DNA of 64,000 nucleotides from Symbiodinium natans (Eukaryota > Sar > Dinophyceae > Suessiales > Symbiodiniaceae): assembly GCA_905221605.1 (NCBI GenBank), contig CAJNDS010002746.1:40889-104888 (forward strand). Reading direction: 5' to 3'. Under the pieces are notes generated by a model. The model did not search any database, was not told the origin of the DNA, and saw nothing but the letters and a program-made list of their open reading frames with translations. The translations under genes and the position numbers were made by a program. Below, one piece after another: positions 1-18,305 of this stretch (its first letter is position 1; every line of letters begins with the position of its first letter).

Positions 1-59
1 CACACAGTGTCCTGAGCTCATCTGGCATTGCATGTCTCTCAACACTCACTTCAGGAGAA

Positions 60-270
60 CTACCAGAATGGGTTATCAGTCCTGAACATCCCCATAATGA
101 ACCCTATAAACTCTACTTTGGAGTAGACCTTGGAAAACAAAAGCATAGACTTTTCGGTATAAGTGGCCAGAATAGGAAACCAGAACCAAGAACAAGTACT
201 AAAGAATATGTAGTACTCCAACACCCAGCAAAGGGCCTTTCGAAGGGGTGGGAGGGTATAAGAACTCATC

Positions 271-277
<7 letters not shown>
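60..277. mobile_element. Fold-back element, family B (CCAGgATGGGyTAT type)
   Basis: The ends are inverted: CTACCAGAATGGG near 60 and CTCATCCTGGTA near 266-276. The inside carries the family words ATAATGAACCCTATAAA and AAAGGGCCTTT, also seen at 8.1-8.4 kb. It follows exon 455-271 directly and would form an intron with a GA donor after CAG. Confidence 0.5.
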
Positions 278-8824
<8,547 letters not shown>

Positions 8825-9159
8825 CTGCGAAAGAACATGGCGGGCATTGTGACGATGTGGGGGATGTCGGAGCCAAAAAAACTTGCGGCATGTTGTTGTG
8901 GAATCGGTACAAACGACTAACCCCCCGCAGACGCTAAACCGTCGAACCAAAGTTGAAAAAACCCGAAACCCTTAATCCAAAAACCTCTTAACTAAGCCCT
9001 CAACCCCCAAACCCTGAAACCCGAATGACTTACAGCCATGCTTTGTGCGACTGATCGACAAGTTCAGAAAGAATGAGAAACCCTAAGCAATAACCCTAAA
9101 CCCTAAACCCTAAACCCTCAACCCTCTAAACCCTAGACCCTAAATCAAATTGCGGGGCA

Positions 9160-9253
9160 CCCCGGTAGCCGAGTAACCATATGGCCTTAAGGGCACCCTT
9201 GTTGGGGTTGGTTATTTTAAAAGGCAACCTTGAACTAAACAACGGGAAAAGGG
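9160..9253. mobile_element. Fold-back element, family F, diverged
   Basis: GGTAGCCGAGTAACCATA, AAGGGCACCCTTGTTGGGGTT and GGCAACCTTGAACTAAACAA match, word by word, the copy spliced out at 18152-18063. Confidence 0.55.
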
Positions 9254-9726
9254 CCCTAAACCCTAAACCCTAAGCCCTAAGCCCTAAACCCTAAACCAGT
9301 GGGCTACCACAGCACATATCCCTCCTGCGAGCCCCTGCCCTCCACCTCTAGCGACCGAGTCCCCAACACGATCAGCCGACAACTCGACCAATGCGGTTAG
9401 GGTTTAGGGTTTAGGGTTTAGGGTTTAGGGTTTAGGGTTTAGGGTTTAGGGTTTAGGGTTTAGGGTTTAGGGTTTAGGGTTCAGGTTTCAGGGTTTAGGT
9501 TTAGGACCAACACGGACCAGAACACGCTTTCGCCCAAATCTCTGACCGTAGCACTATGACTTCATATATGGTGATTTCTCGAGGTTCTCTTTTCGGGTCC
9601 TTATTCTAGGGCGACCCGTATAATATTTAAGGGTACCCTATAACATGGACGATCATCTAGAGAACGGGCCATAATGCCGTTCTGTAAATTCTTGAGCGAC
9701 TTCGGCACGAAACACATCACAACACC

Positions 9727-9866
9727 ACTTCGAGGTTCAGGGTACCTGAGCTATAGACTAGCTGTACTTATAGACCATTTGTAACCCCTTTTGGGTACTT
9801 AAGGGGCTGTTGAGTGGGTTATAAGGACAATGATAGTCGGTTACTAAGTACCCTGAACCTCCAAGC
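9727..9866. mobile_element. Fold-back element, family A
   Basis: ACTTCGAGGTTCAGGGTACC pairs with GTACCCTGAACCTCCAAG; GGGTACTTAAGGGGCTGTT lies in the middle, as in the 4.27-kb copy. Confidence 0.75.
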
Positions 9867-10097
9867 ACTGCATTGGCAGCACAAAATCACATGCTGTTGG
9901 CATGGGAAAAATGAACGCATCGGGCAGCGAGCCAGCATCAACGTGACCCTGCTTTGATTAGTTTATTTGGTCCGCCCTGCCCCCCCCCCCCCCCTTTAAT
10001 ACCCCTGCTTTTTCAAAGTTAATCGTGATGTCATTGACAAGAACAAAATGACACCCACGACACGCCCTTAACAGCCCTCCAGAATATTTATATATAT

Positions 10098-10130
<33 letters not shown>

Positions 10131-11039
10131 CACATGTTAGCTCGGAATCTGCACGCTCACATGAACCCTAAACCCTAAAGTCACTCTACACTGCAAACTT
10201 GTGCACCTTACTCCTCTGCCCATGCATTGGAAAAGCACTCCGTGCCCTTGTGGCGGAAAAGGCAAAGTCTAGAACCAAAGCAGTTCGCCAGATTGGCCCC
10301 TTTGGGGGTTTAGGATTTAGGGTTCAGCGTGGTGATACGGAGGCCTCCAAAAAACATCGGCGTACACCAAGAAGGGGGACAATGTGGAGAACTGCCCAAG
10401 GCAAACTTAGACTTAGAGACCAAAATCCCAAGACCTTAACCTTAAAAGACCCAAGCACGGAAGGGTTAGGCTTCAGGGTTTTTGGGGTGCACCCTAGACC
10501 CTAAACCCTACAAACCCTAAACCCCAAACCCTTGACTAAAACCTTGCGGTCATCATTGATTCATCTCCCACCAACTCCGGCGGGACCCCCTCCGACTCTG
10601 GCTCAAAGGCAGCCCTGTCTTCCTGGGTTGCGCGGTAGCCTAAGAAGAACATGGAGGTGGTGCACGGGATATGTGGCAGAAATTCTAAACATGCAGAAGG
10701 CAAGAAAACTTTCTCCCCCAAACCCGTCCAAGACTTTCGCCCCCAAAACTCCGGACATGAACCCGTCACAAGAACTGTAATTAAACCCAAAACCCTGAAC
10801 CCAAAACCCGAAACCCTACATCCTTAACCCTAAACCCTAAACCCCTCCTAGCTTCGCCTCGCTCTGGGGGGACTTCCTGGTGCTTGACGACTCGGCGTCC
10901 TTGCCAAAAGATGGCAACCTGGTTTGGGGTTTTTCGGGTTTAGGGTTGAGGGCTTAGGGCTTAAGGCTTAAGCATGTTTAGGATGTGTGGAAAAAACGTG
11001 CTTTGTGTAGAAACAGGTTCCCTGGCCATTACATGCGCA

Positions 11040-11350
11040 CTACGGGAGATCAAAGATTTCAAACACTAAGCCCAAAAGAGAGCTCAGCAACGGTGACGCC
11101 CAGTGCGGCTGGGCCCCGAATCTGAAGGCGGCCCCGGGGATTGCAACTAGCTGCCCACAAGGACCACTGGCTTGGGACCCTCCCCAAACCCCCCCAAAAC
11201 TCCCCAAACCCCAAACCGCAACCCCCCCCCCCCCCAAAAAAAACCCCAAAACCTCCAACCCAAACAGGTCGAGCCACGCGGGTCGGAAGCAGGCCGCAGT
11301 AGTCAGGAGGCCACAAAGTGCCTCGGGGGGGGATCTCCTCGCAAACCTGC
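11040..11350 (-). CDS. Exon-like blocks, unidentified
   Basis: The minus frame at 11150-11040 (VAIPGAAFRFGAQPHW...) and a second block at 11350-11265 are open and of mixed composition, unlike the purine- or pyrimidine-only spacers around them. A poly-C/poly-A tract (11221-11245) separates them. No family is recognised; they may be exons of one minus-strand gene. Confidence 0.3.
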
Positions 11351-11354
11351 ATAG

Positions 11355-11720
11355 ATCAGGAGAGGGGGTTTAGGGTTTAGGGTTTAGGGTTTAGGGTTTC
11401 GGGTTATTTTGTCTTGGGTCCGCTCCTTGGCATCTTGAAGCCTGGCTTTTGTGTGCCCGCCTCCGCCCGCGCCTGGCAAGGCAGCAACCAAAAACCGCCA
11501 TCTTCCAAACGGGTTTAGGTTTGGGTTTAGGGTTTAGGGTTTAGGGTTTAGGGTTTAGGGTTTAGGGTTTAGGGTTTAGGGTTTAGGGTTTAGGGTTTAG
11601 GGTTTAGGGTTTAGGGTTTAGGGTTTAGGTTTTAGGGTTTAGGGTTTAGGGTTTAGGGTTGAGGGTTGAGGGTTGAGGGTTGAAGGGTACAGAGTTTAGG
11701 GTTTAGGGTCTGGGGTTTAG
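11355..11720. repeat. TTTAGGG arrays
   Basis: Arrays at 11365-11400 and 11513-11720 with TTGAGGG variants clustered near 11660-11682. About 110 bp of unique sequence lies between them. Confidence 0.9.
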
Positions 11721-11741
11721 GCTGCCAAAACACTGGGATCC

Positions 11742-11970
11742 GTGGCAGGGCGGCAGCTGGGATTCCGACAAGCCATGCCACCAGAAACACTGGCGAAAAT
11801 CGGAAAACTGGAACTTGCCGAAGCCACGTCATGGGCGAATCAGGCAGCTTCTTCTGGGCAATGGCTGCGGACGCGACATGGACGCCGTGCGTTCCTGCAC
11901 ATGCCCCACTTGCAGCACCATGCTTGCGTTAACGCGACACACAGCCTCGAGTTTTCTGCCCACACTCTTG
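11742..11970 (+). CDS. Exon-like plus-strand block, unidentified
   Basis: An open frame gives GKLELAEATSWANQAASS and a His-rich tail (HMPHLQHHACVNATH) before running into a GT-rich tract at 11967. Composition is protein-like. It lies on the opposite strand to most exons here. No domain is recognised. Confidence 0.3.
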
Positions 11971-12133
11971 TGTGTGTGTGCCTGTGTGTCTCTATCATGT
12001 CTGGCACTGAGAGAAACAAGGGGCCCCCCGACCCGAGTGCTCCTGACGCACTTGGAGACGACGAAGCACAACTCAACAGTGGCTGGGTTGAAAAGGGGTG
12101 GAAGGAGACTTTAGGTACTTTTGTTGTATATAT

Positions 12134-12712
12134 ATAGCCGGGCGCGGGATTTAAGACGTCCCTTGGTTTTAAATTAAAAAAGAGAGGTTTCTGGTGTTTG
12201 AAGGCGATTTTTTTTCCGGAATCGGGTGTTTACCATAAGATCAGGTGGTTAGGCTGAATATGTAGGCCCCGCGCCCGGCATAGGTGGGTTTGGTAAGTCT
12301 TAAGTGCCGTGTCGCTGGTCAGTTGTTTGGATTTCAGGGGTTGGAGTGTCATTGGATTGAACTAGGCTTGCAAGTGTGAGGCTCAAGGCCCAGTGTTTCG
12401 ACCATACTAAATGATCAGCATCGCAACATATCACACATCATCATCTTCAATGGTGTGAAGCTGCTGTCGGAGAAATGAGCGAAGAACCCAGGGGCGTCTT
12501 AAATATTCGGCCATATTAAAGAGCTCAAGAAGAGGTAATTTGGGAGGTTTTAGTAATGAAAGCCTAATGAAAAGCAACAGCGAGGCTTTGTCGGAGCAGA
12601 ATCTGTCTTGAGTCTCTAAGGAACCCGATTCAGACGGCAAATACAAGAAAAACTACACTTCGTAGACAGTCACAGGGAAATAAGGGGCGTCTTGAATCCC
12701 GCGCCCGCCTAT
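12134..12712. mobile_element. 579-bp TA-flanked inverted-repeat DNA transposon (MITE-like)
   Basis: A 31-bp end at 12134-12164 (ATAGCCGGGCGCGGGATT...) matches the reverse complement of 12682-12712 at 28 of 31 positions. Both ends sit in TATATA runs, consistent with TA target duplication. An inner partial copy of the end (CCGCGCCCGGCATA) is at about 12269-12282. The only inner frame (12646-12431, minus, 71 codons) has no transposase motif, so it is probably non-autonomous. The Tc1/mariner type is inferred from TA and inverted repeats only. Confidence 0.7.
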
Positions 12713-12733
12713 ATATATATATATATCTGTATG

Positions 12734-12764
<31 letters not shown>

Positions 12765-13060
12765 TGTGTCTTTGATATCATTTTTGTTTGTGTGTGGGGG
12801 AGAAGGGGGGGCGAGCTCTTGCCGTGGCTTATTCACAGAACGGATCTCTTCACTTTAGTAGGACAGCTCTGGTTTCTTGCATTTTAATCCGAAAACCTAT
12901 CGAGTCGCTTTGAGGAGATCTCTATTTTCTGCGTATTGAAACCGGAAGACCGTAGTTTCATGAGAGAATTTCCCCGGGTTTAGGGCGATAGGCTAATGCT
13001 CGTGCTTTGGCACTACCCAGAGCTCAGTACTTAGTAGCCCGCAAGTTGAAATGTAGTGCT
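12713..13060. other. TA microsatellite and unassigned AT-rich sequence
   Basis: TATA and TATG repeats to 12762, then about 300 bp without a readable frame, repeats or known motifs. Confidence 0.6.
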
Positions 13061-13069
13061 TAAACTAGG

Positions 13070-13175
13070 ATGGCGCTTAAAAACCCTTTGAAACATATTC
13101 CTGAGTATGATCCTCTTAAACCCAATAAGGGAAAATACAAAATGTCCCAAGGGACTACCAAGCAAACATGCTTTG
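13070..13175. mobile_element. Dispersed short element, family H
   Basis: TATGATCCTCTTAAACCCAA, GGGAAAATACAAAATGTCCC and flanking words recur in the intron-like segment 17304-17446 and, weakly, near 23.94-24.02 kb. Confidence 0.45.
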
Positions 13176-13413
13176 ACTTCATCTTATCCACACATGGGTC
13201 TTGCCGATGGGAGGCGCAACATATTCGCGACAAGTCAAGCGAAAGCCCGCATATGAGATGTGAATATGAAAGAACTTCGACCCGCCATCTTCGAAGCAAA
13301 GGAGTATGAAAGCAGAAACTTCCAAGAACAGTATTTAACCTCACCACCCTAAACCCTACACCCTATAAACGCCCCAACCCTAAACCCTAAACCCTAAACC
13401 CTAAACCCTAAAC

Positions 13414-13530
13414 CCTATGAAGACTGGCGTCTGCCCCATCCGGGTCTTCCGTCTGCAGAAAGTAGGGGTAGAACTTCGCGGGTGCGTCCAGAAGGTCCGT
13501 GGAGACACGCGTGATCAAAGCCAAGAGCTC
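13414..13530 (-). CDS. Exon of an unidentified minus-strand gene
   Basis: Exactly 39 codons, phase 0 at both ends, with a CCCGACCCAG acceptor and a CATAGG|GTTTAGGG donor formed by the adjoining telomeric array. It reads STDLLDAPAKFYPYFLQTED, ordinary protein composition. A second block at about 13990-13911, ending YFPKIPIE with a GTTTAGGG donor, is also phase 0, so the two could join across an intron with a CCCCAACTAC fold-back (13635-13700). No family recognised. Confidence 0.45.
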
Positions 13531-13860
13531 CTGGGTCGGGGGTGTTAGGGTTTAGGGTTTAGGGTTTAGGGTGTAGGGTGCAGGGTTTAGGGTTTAGGGT
13601 GTAGGGTTTGAATTCTAGGGTCTACCAGCAGCCCCCAACTACCCTTTTGCCACAATAGTAGGGTACATAAGCTCCCTGAAACAAAGTAGTTGGGGGTGTG
13701 CAGGTAGGGTTGAAAATTTAGGGCTTAAGGATTGTAGGACTGCTGCTCGCCAACTTGTCCTAGCCAAAGGCCTTGTTGGAGCTGGTAGCAAAAACCTGGC
13801 ACCCCCAAACGCGCCCCCCCCCCCCCCATCATTATTTATGGTTTTTGAGTAAGTTGCCAA

Positions 13861-13910
13861 CCCTAAACCCTAAACCCTAAACCCTAAACCCTAAACCCTA
13901 AACCCTAAAC
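13861..13910 (-). repeat. Telomeric array at a splice donor
   Basis: The minus-strand block ending at 13911 (CCT ATA GAA) passes directly into GTTTAGGG repeats, seven copies. Confidence 0.5.
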
Positions 13911-14099
13911 TTCTATAGGAATCTTTGGGAAGTAGCCACCGTTCTTTGAGAATAGAAGTTGTGACTTCAAGGCGTTGCGATTCAGGTTCATGCCTTGTCC
14001 CCCTGAACCCCAAGGTGTGAGTCCCTATACCCTGGACCATAGGGTTTAGGGTTTAGGGTTTAGGGATCAGGGTTTAGGGATTCGGGCTGCTCCTGGTAG

Positions 14100-14195
14100 T
14101 CAATGCGATGCTCCTCGACAACAATGACTTTGAGAACTTTGCGGCGCGAAGCCGCCAGCTGATGCCGCAGCGTGAGGGGATCAAAGGTTGGGGGC
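14100..14195 (-). CDS. Exon-like block, unidentified
   Basis: The minus frame reads TFDPLTLRHQLAASRRKVLK and then VIVVEEHRIDYQEQP, with good codon composition. It sits between a heptamer array (14040-14090) and the family E element. No domain recognised. Confidence 0.35.
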
Positions 14196-14202
14196 ATGTT
14201 CC

Positions 14203-14460
14203 TTGGCTGACTTCTGAACCAGGCTTTAGGGTTTAGGGTTTAGGGTTTAGGGTTTAGGGTTTAGGCTTAGGGGCTGACTTCTGAACCCTCCAAAAAAGTT
14301 TAACTCCCAGGCTCCCGTTTAACTTTTGGGCTCCTTCTTGGAGTTTCTACAGAAACCCAAACAGTTCATGTCCTAAGAGCCAGAAACCCTAAACCCTAAA
14401 CCCTAAACCCTAAACCCTAAACCCTAAACCCTAAACCAAGAAAGCCAAGGTTCCAGGTGG
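14203..14460. mobile_element. Family E fold-back interrupted by two telomeric arrays
   Basis: Compared with the copy at 4073-4182, this one has a TTTAGGG array (14224-14270) flanked by exact 16-bp repeats GGCTGACTTCTGAACC at 14205-14220 and 14272-14287. A CCCTAAA array (14389-14438) lies between AGAGCCAG and AAGAAAGCC. The two arrays have opposite orientation. The uninterrupted copy has a single TGACTTCTGA. Confidence 0.7.
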
Positions 14461-14519
14461 AGATTGCGGGGACAGGTGGCGGAAGTGACGGCGAACCTCC
14501 GCGGCTCAAACTCCAAGCG

Positions 14520-16290
14520 CAACACCAACTTCAACCACGTTTAGGGTTTAGGGTTTAGGGTTGCAGCCTTTGACACCTAAAAGCCGGGCTTAGCCCATAT
14601 AAGCCCATATAAGCCCCTAAGCCCTAAACCCTAAACCCTAGGGTTTGTTTGGTCCCCAAGGCTACACCCTCTTTGCATCCAGCATACAAGGTGTTGCAGG
14701 GTCCTCCTGGGCGGGCTCAAGGCTTACGGTTTAGGGTTTGGGGCTTAGGGTTTGGGATTTGGGGTTTTAGGGTTTAGGGCTTGGGGTTTAGGGTTTGGGA
14801 TTTGGGGTTTAGGGTTTTAAGGTTTAGGGAGGTTCAAGGGGAATATGTAACACGTAGCCAAAGGTTCCCTAATACTCCCCGCTGCTCCCTCAGGCTGAAG
14901 CTTCCCCCAAAGGTTCACGACAAGCCGGGGCAGGAACGCGTTGCTGAAACCTAGACCCCCAAAACCTAAAGGCCCCAAACCCAAAACCCAACATCCAAGA
15001 CCCAAACCCCAAACCCTGAACCCTAAACCCTTTTTTGACCCAGGACCGCTGCCTCCCTAACCCCTAAACCCAAAACCCCAAAACCCTCGGGAGCCTGCAC
15101 GAAGCAAGTCTATGAGCTCAGTGGCAGCAGCCCGAGTATGGGGCCGAGTGCCTTCAGGCCAGGCGTCGCGAAGCCTTGCTGGGTTTAGGGTATTTAGGGT
15201 TTAGGGTTTAGGGTTTAGGGTTAGGGTTTAGGGTTTAGGGTTTAGAGTTCAGGGTTTAGGGTTTAGGGGTCCATGCGCAGGTCTCCTTGTAGTCATTGCA
15301 TACATGTCGCCACATCATCGAGAGTGGCCGCAGTTGTGCAACCCCCACAGCGGCTGGCTCTCTGCCCAGGACCCCTATTTACTTTAAGGACCCAGGATTC
15401 TTCAGTGGTTTAGGGTTCAGGGTTTAGGGCGTCAGACCTGGTGACACGCCCACTTGTGCGCTTCCAAGTTGAAGCCCTGAGAAATGCACGGCCCTGGAAA
15501 GACATGCAGGTGGGAACTTGTTCGGTTCAAGGGAGCCTGGTAACAGCAGGTATCTGAAAGGGGCCCAAACGTTTGCCCAAAACTCCGGGCACGAACTCCA
15601 ATGCAATTTCGATGAACCCTAACCTCCCCCTCACCCTCCTCCACGACATGCAGTCTCAGCCTAAGACATTTGCACCGCCCTAAACTCTGAATCCCTAAAC
15701 CCTAAACCCTAGACCCTAAACCCTAAACCCTAAACCCTAAACCCTAAACCCTAAACCGTGCCAAGACGCAGCACGGCCGCGACGTCCCAGAATCCAAGGC
15801 CGGACACCCAGCCCCGGTGCTCAGGCAGAGCAAACTCGGAGCCCCAGCTTGTGGAGTACATGCCGTAGAGGAGTTGAGCCTCGGTTTGGTTTAGGGTTTA
15901 GGGTTTAGGGTTTAGGGTTTAGGGTTTAGGGTTTAGGGTTTAGGGTTTAGGGTTTAGGGTTTCGGGTTTGGGGTTTGGGGTTTGGGGTTTAGGGTGTAGG
16001 GTTTTTTTTCGCTCCCGCATAGCTGGCCGAGCATTTAGGGTTTAGGGTTTAGGGATTGTGAGGACTTACGGGTGTCATTGAGGGTGGGGGGGTTCTGAGA
16101 ATGTCTTGGGCTCAAAGGGCAGAAGAAGGTTCTGCTTCAGGGTGTAGAATTCCAAACCGAGTGCAAAGACTACTAAGAACAGCTGCAACAAAACTAACCT
16201 GCTACGCTTGAGATTTTTTGGTTTGCAAGTTATGTTCAGATTTCGGTAGCACGACCCAGCCTACATTAAAAAAACAAACAGTCTAGTCCA
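14520..16290. other. Array-rich stretch without a firm gene
   Basis: Heptamer arrays at 14540-14565, 14725-14830 (TTTGGGG-type variants), 15183-15268, 15690-15758 and 15890-16005. The unique islands between them (for example 15100-15180, 15440-15610 and 15765-15885) are exon-sized, but I could not decide strand or frame. Confidence 0.5.
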
Positions 16291-16291
16291 C

Positions 16292-18305
16292 CTACTGTGC
16301 TGCCACGTAAACGTATCTTGTGTGCTCCTGCAGGTTGTCCCACAGGTGCATCATTTCCTTGGTTGCTGAGTTCATAAGCCCCCCAAAAAAGTGTACACTT
16401 TCAGTTTTATGGGGGGATTCTGGTATCCCAAAAAGGTGTAAAGTGTACTCACTCAGCTGCTGAGTTTCAACAAACCAGAACGTGGTGACGGCAAAGAACT
16501 GGAGCATCCAGAAGTCGTTCTCCGGGTCGCCGGGGACCGCAAACGCCTTGAAAGCCTTTGCCATCCCCAGCTCCGCCACGATCGTCAAGGCCTCAGCGGG
16601 AAAAAACCACAATCATAGGGTTTAGGGTTTAGAGTTTAGGGTTTAGGGTTTGGGGTTTAGGGTTTAGGGTACTAGAAAAATGCAAATGCTGAAGACGCAT
16701 GGAGAGGAATAGAGTAGAACGACGCTGTGCATTCTTGTACTGAACCACTCGCCCAAAAGCGTTTCGGTTGTCCTTCACCACTTCCTGAAGATCCCCCAGC
16801 CTTTCGCTCACCTCTGCGCCAAGCCAGTTCCTCGGTTGCTCAGTAGCTCAGGACATAAGCGTGCCTTTGTTTGGGTCTGAAGGGTTTAGGAGGAATGTTC
16901 AGGTTAACTCAAAAGGAAACCAGGGTGGACTACGTCTACCACTGGACGTCCTAGGTTCTCGTTGGGCTCCAGTGCCTGTCGCAGGTTCTCCCAGGCAGGA
17001 TGCTTCATGAACTTCGCGTGCTGTGCCGCAGACTCAGCAGGGCGGGGCCAAACCTTCACCGCCAGGTTATAAAGTCGCAATCGGCGGACTGCCGGCCAAT
17101 CCGAAGGTATACGAACTTGCGGGCGCACCTGGAGTCTTGTTCCGAAACCACGGTGCCAGAAATACTCTGTAGTCTCAGGCGTGCCAGGGACGTCGCTGTC
17201 GCTGTATGCGATGCCGCAACCCTGCCTCTCCCAAGGCACGAAGACAAAGCCCAAGCAAGAGGCGGGTGCCACCTCCAGCCCCCTGAGATTGCCTAGGATG
17301 ACCCTTCGAACCCGTGAAAAGAATATCCCTGTACATATGATCCTCTTAAACCTAACAAAGGAAAATATAAATTATCATCCTCTTAAACCCAAGAAGGAAA
17401 AATAACAAAGATGCCCCAAAAAAGTGCCTAGTTGCTTGGCTGGTACCCAGGCCGGGCGGCCTCAACCAGCTGGTGGACCTTCAGATCCTAACCCTAAACC
17501 CTAAACCCTAAACCCTAAACCCTAAACCCTAAACCCTAAACCCTAAACCCTAAACCCTAAACCCTGTGGACCTTCAGGTCCATGCTGCCATTTGCAAGCT
17601 TCCGGACCTCCGTCAGATAGAAGCAGGGGCCAGGCCTCTCCTTACTGTTGGCTAGTAGGGAATGAGGGAATGAGGTAGCCCTATATCCCCCCTATATATG
17701 GGTTTAGGGTTTAGGGTTTAGGGTTATACCCTTTAAGGGATTCTATAGGGCTACCTCATTCCCTCATTCCCTACGGACCAAGAGTATGTTACAGTAAGTC
17801 TCTGCAGAGACATAGAGCTCCAGCAGGCCGACTTCCTCCTCAAAGCAGAAGGTGGGATCTAGCACAAGGCTGGAGTTCACATGGACCTGCTTGACCTTGG
17901 TTTAGGGTTTAGGGTTTAGGGTTCAGGGTTTAGGGTTCAGGGTTTAGGGTTTAGGGTTTAAGGCTGGAGTTCACATGGACCTGCTTGACCTTGGTTTAGG
18001 CTTTAGGGTTTAGGGTTTAGGCTTTAGGCTTTAAGGCTGGAGTTCACATGGACCTGCTTGACCTTGGTAGCCAAGTAGTTATACCACAATGAGGGCACCC
18101 TTTCTTGGGGTTAGTTTCTCCACAAAGGGAACCTTGAACCAAAAACAGGGACAAGGGTGGCAGTGGGCTGCCAAGTGACGCTTGCAGAGGGCTTCTCCCT
18201 GGAGCCCAGCCAGATCATGCCAGCGCCCGTCTCGGTTCGAAGGTGGGCCTCCCCGACCAGGGCCAGGGCCAGGCCTAGCAAGCGCATGCCTCTCATGTCC
18301 GCCAT
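16292..18305 (-). CDS. Unidentified gene with telomeric-array and introner introns
   Basis: Minus-strand exons 18305-18153 (starts ATG, 51 codons), 17895-17775, 17651-17572 and 17478-17447 join in phase with GT-AG introns. An intron 17446-17304 (GT-AG) then joins exon 17303 to about 16940. Later blocks near 16840-16680, 16600-16460 and 16370-16292 are open, with less certain joins. The N terminus (MRLLGLALALVGEAHL) resembles a signal peptide; an in-frame stop lies upstream. Pieces include FEEEVGLLELYVSAETYC, ERPGPCFYLTEVRKL, FVFVPWERQGCGIAYSD and ENDFWMLQFFAVTTFWF. If intron 4 is not used, the protein stops at 17428 after 134 residues. I recognise no family. Coding signal is strong; the function is unknown. 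Confidence 0.6.
16368..16465 (-). mobile_element. Family G introner copy
   Basis: On the minus strand GCTGAGTGAGTACAC...GGCTTATGAACTCAGC. ACTCAGCA occurs on both sides, an 8-bp direct repeat. Using GTGAGT as donor and AACTCAG as acceptor joins VETQQL to TKEMMHLW in frame. Confidence 0.55.
16613..16672. repeat. TTTAGGG array in an intron, antisense to the gene
   Basis: The heptamers lie between two open minus-strand blocks. The downstream acceptor is pyrimidine-rich (TGGTTTTTTCCCGCTGAG). Donor choice is uncertain, so the join is not proven. Confidence 0.6.
17304..17446 (-). mobile_element. Family H element forming intron 4
   Basis: It contains two tandem variants of CATCCTCTTAAACCC and GATCCTCTTAAACC. 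GT and AG ends with phase 2 retained join CGG CCT GG to G GTC ATC. Confidence 0.5.
17473..17581 (-). repeat. Telomeric-array intron flanked by 16-bp direct repeats
   Basis: Ten or more CCCTAAA heptamers are bounded by GTGGACCTTCAGATCC (17473-17488) and GTGGACCTTCAGGTCC (17566-17581), 15 of 16 identical. On the coding strand both repeats contain CTGAAG|GTCCAC. Cutting at AAG|GTCCAC in each removes 93 bp (17571-17479), leaves one copy of the repeat and keeps phase 0. The duplication thus supplies both the donor GT and the acceptor AG. Confidence 0.75.
17646..17774 (-). mobile_element. Fold-back intron, family C (GTAGGGAATGAGGGAATGAG)
   Basis: Perfect inverted arms GTAGGGAATGAGGGAATGAGG and its complement enclose a four-heptamer TTTAGGG array. 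As intron 17774-17652 it starts GTAGGG, ends CCCTACTAG and joins GTC C to CC AAC in phase 1. Confidence 0.7.
17866..18067 (-). repeat. Three 35-bp exon-edge copies separated by telomeric arrays
   Basis: AAGGCTGGAGTTCACATGGA and the next 15 bases are identical at 17866-17900, 17960-17994 and 18033-18067, separated by TTTAGGG arrays with TTTAGGC variants. The unit contains CCAAG|GTCAAG on the coding strand, so each copy offers the same in-frame acceptor. This fits two successive array insertions with a 35-bp duplication, or a tandem duplication of array plus edge. Confidence 0.75.
18063..18152 (-). mobile_element. Family F introner as part of intron 1
   Basis: Coding-strand GTCCCTGTTTTTGGTTCAAG starts right after ACC CTT; the end is GGCTACCAAG|GTC. 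It is related to the 9160-9253 copy. Phase 0 on both sides. Confidence 0.6.

Larger units (their letters stand above)
8825..11030. other. Repeat-rich stretch without a firm gene
   Basis: It holds heptamer arrays (9080-9130, 9255-9300, 9396-9505), poly-C at 9980-9994, a TA-rich microsatellite at 10088-10130 and degenerate CCCTAAA text at 8925-9025 and 10495-10530. Minus-strand open pieces near 9300-9390 and 10860-10925 could be exons but show no recognisable motif. Confidence 0.5.

Noticed and set aside
9381-9520. Direct repeat GACCAATGCGG / GACCAACACGG around a TTTAGGG array
   Set aside because: Only 8 of 11 positions match, too weak to count as a target duplication.
10532-10790. Minus frame with SCPEFWG resembling SCPEFWA at 15.55 kb
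   Set aside because: The shared stretch is about 20 bp (GTTCATGTCCGGAGTTTTGG-like); frames differ beyond it, so it is more likely a small dispersed repeat than a protein family.
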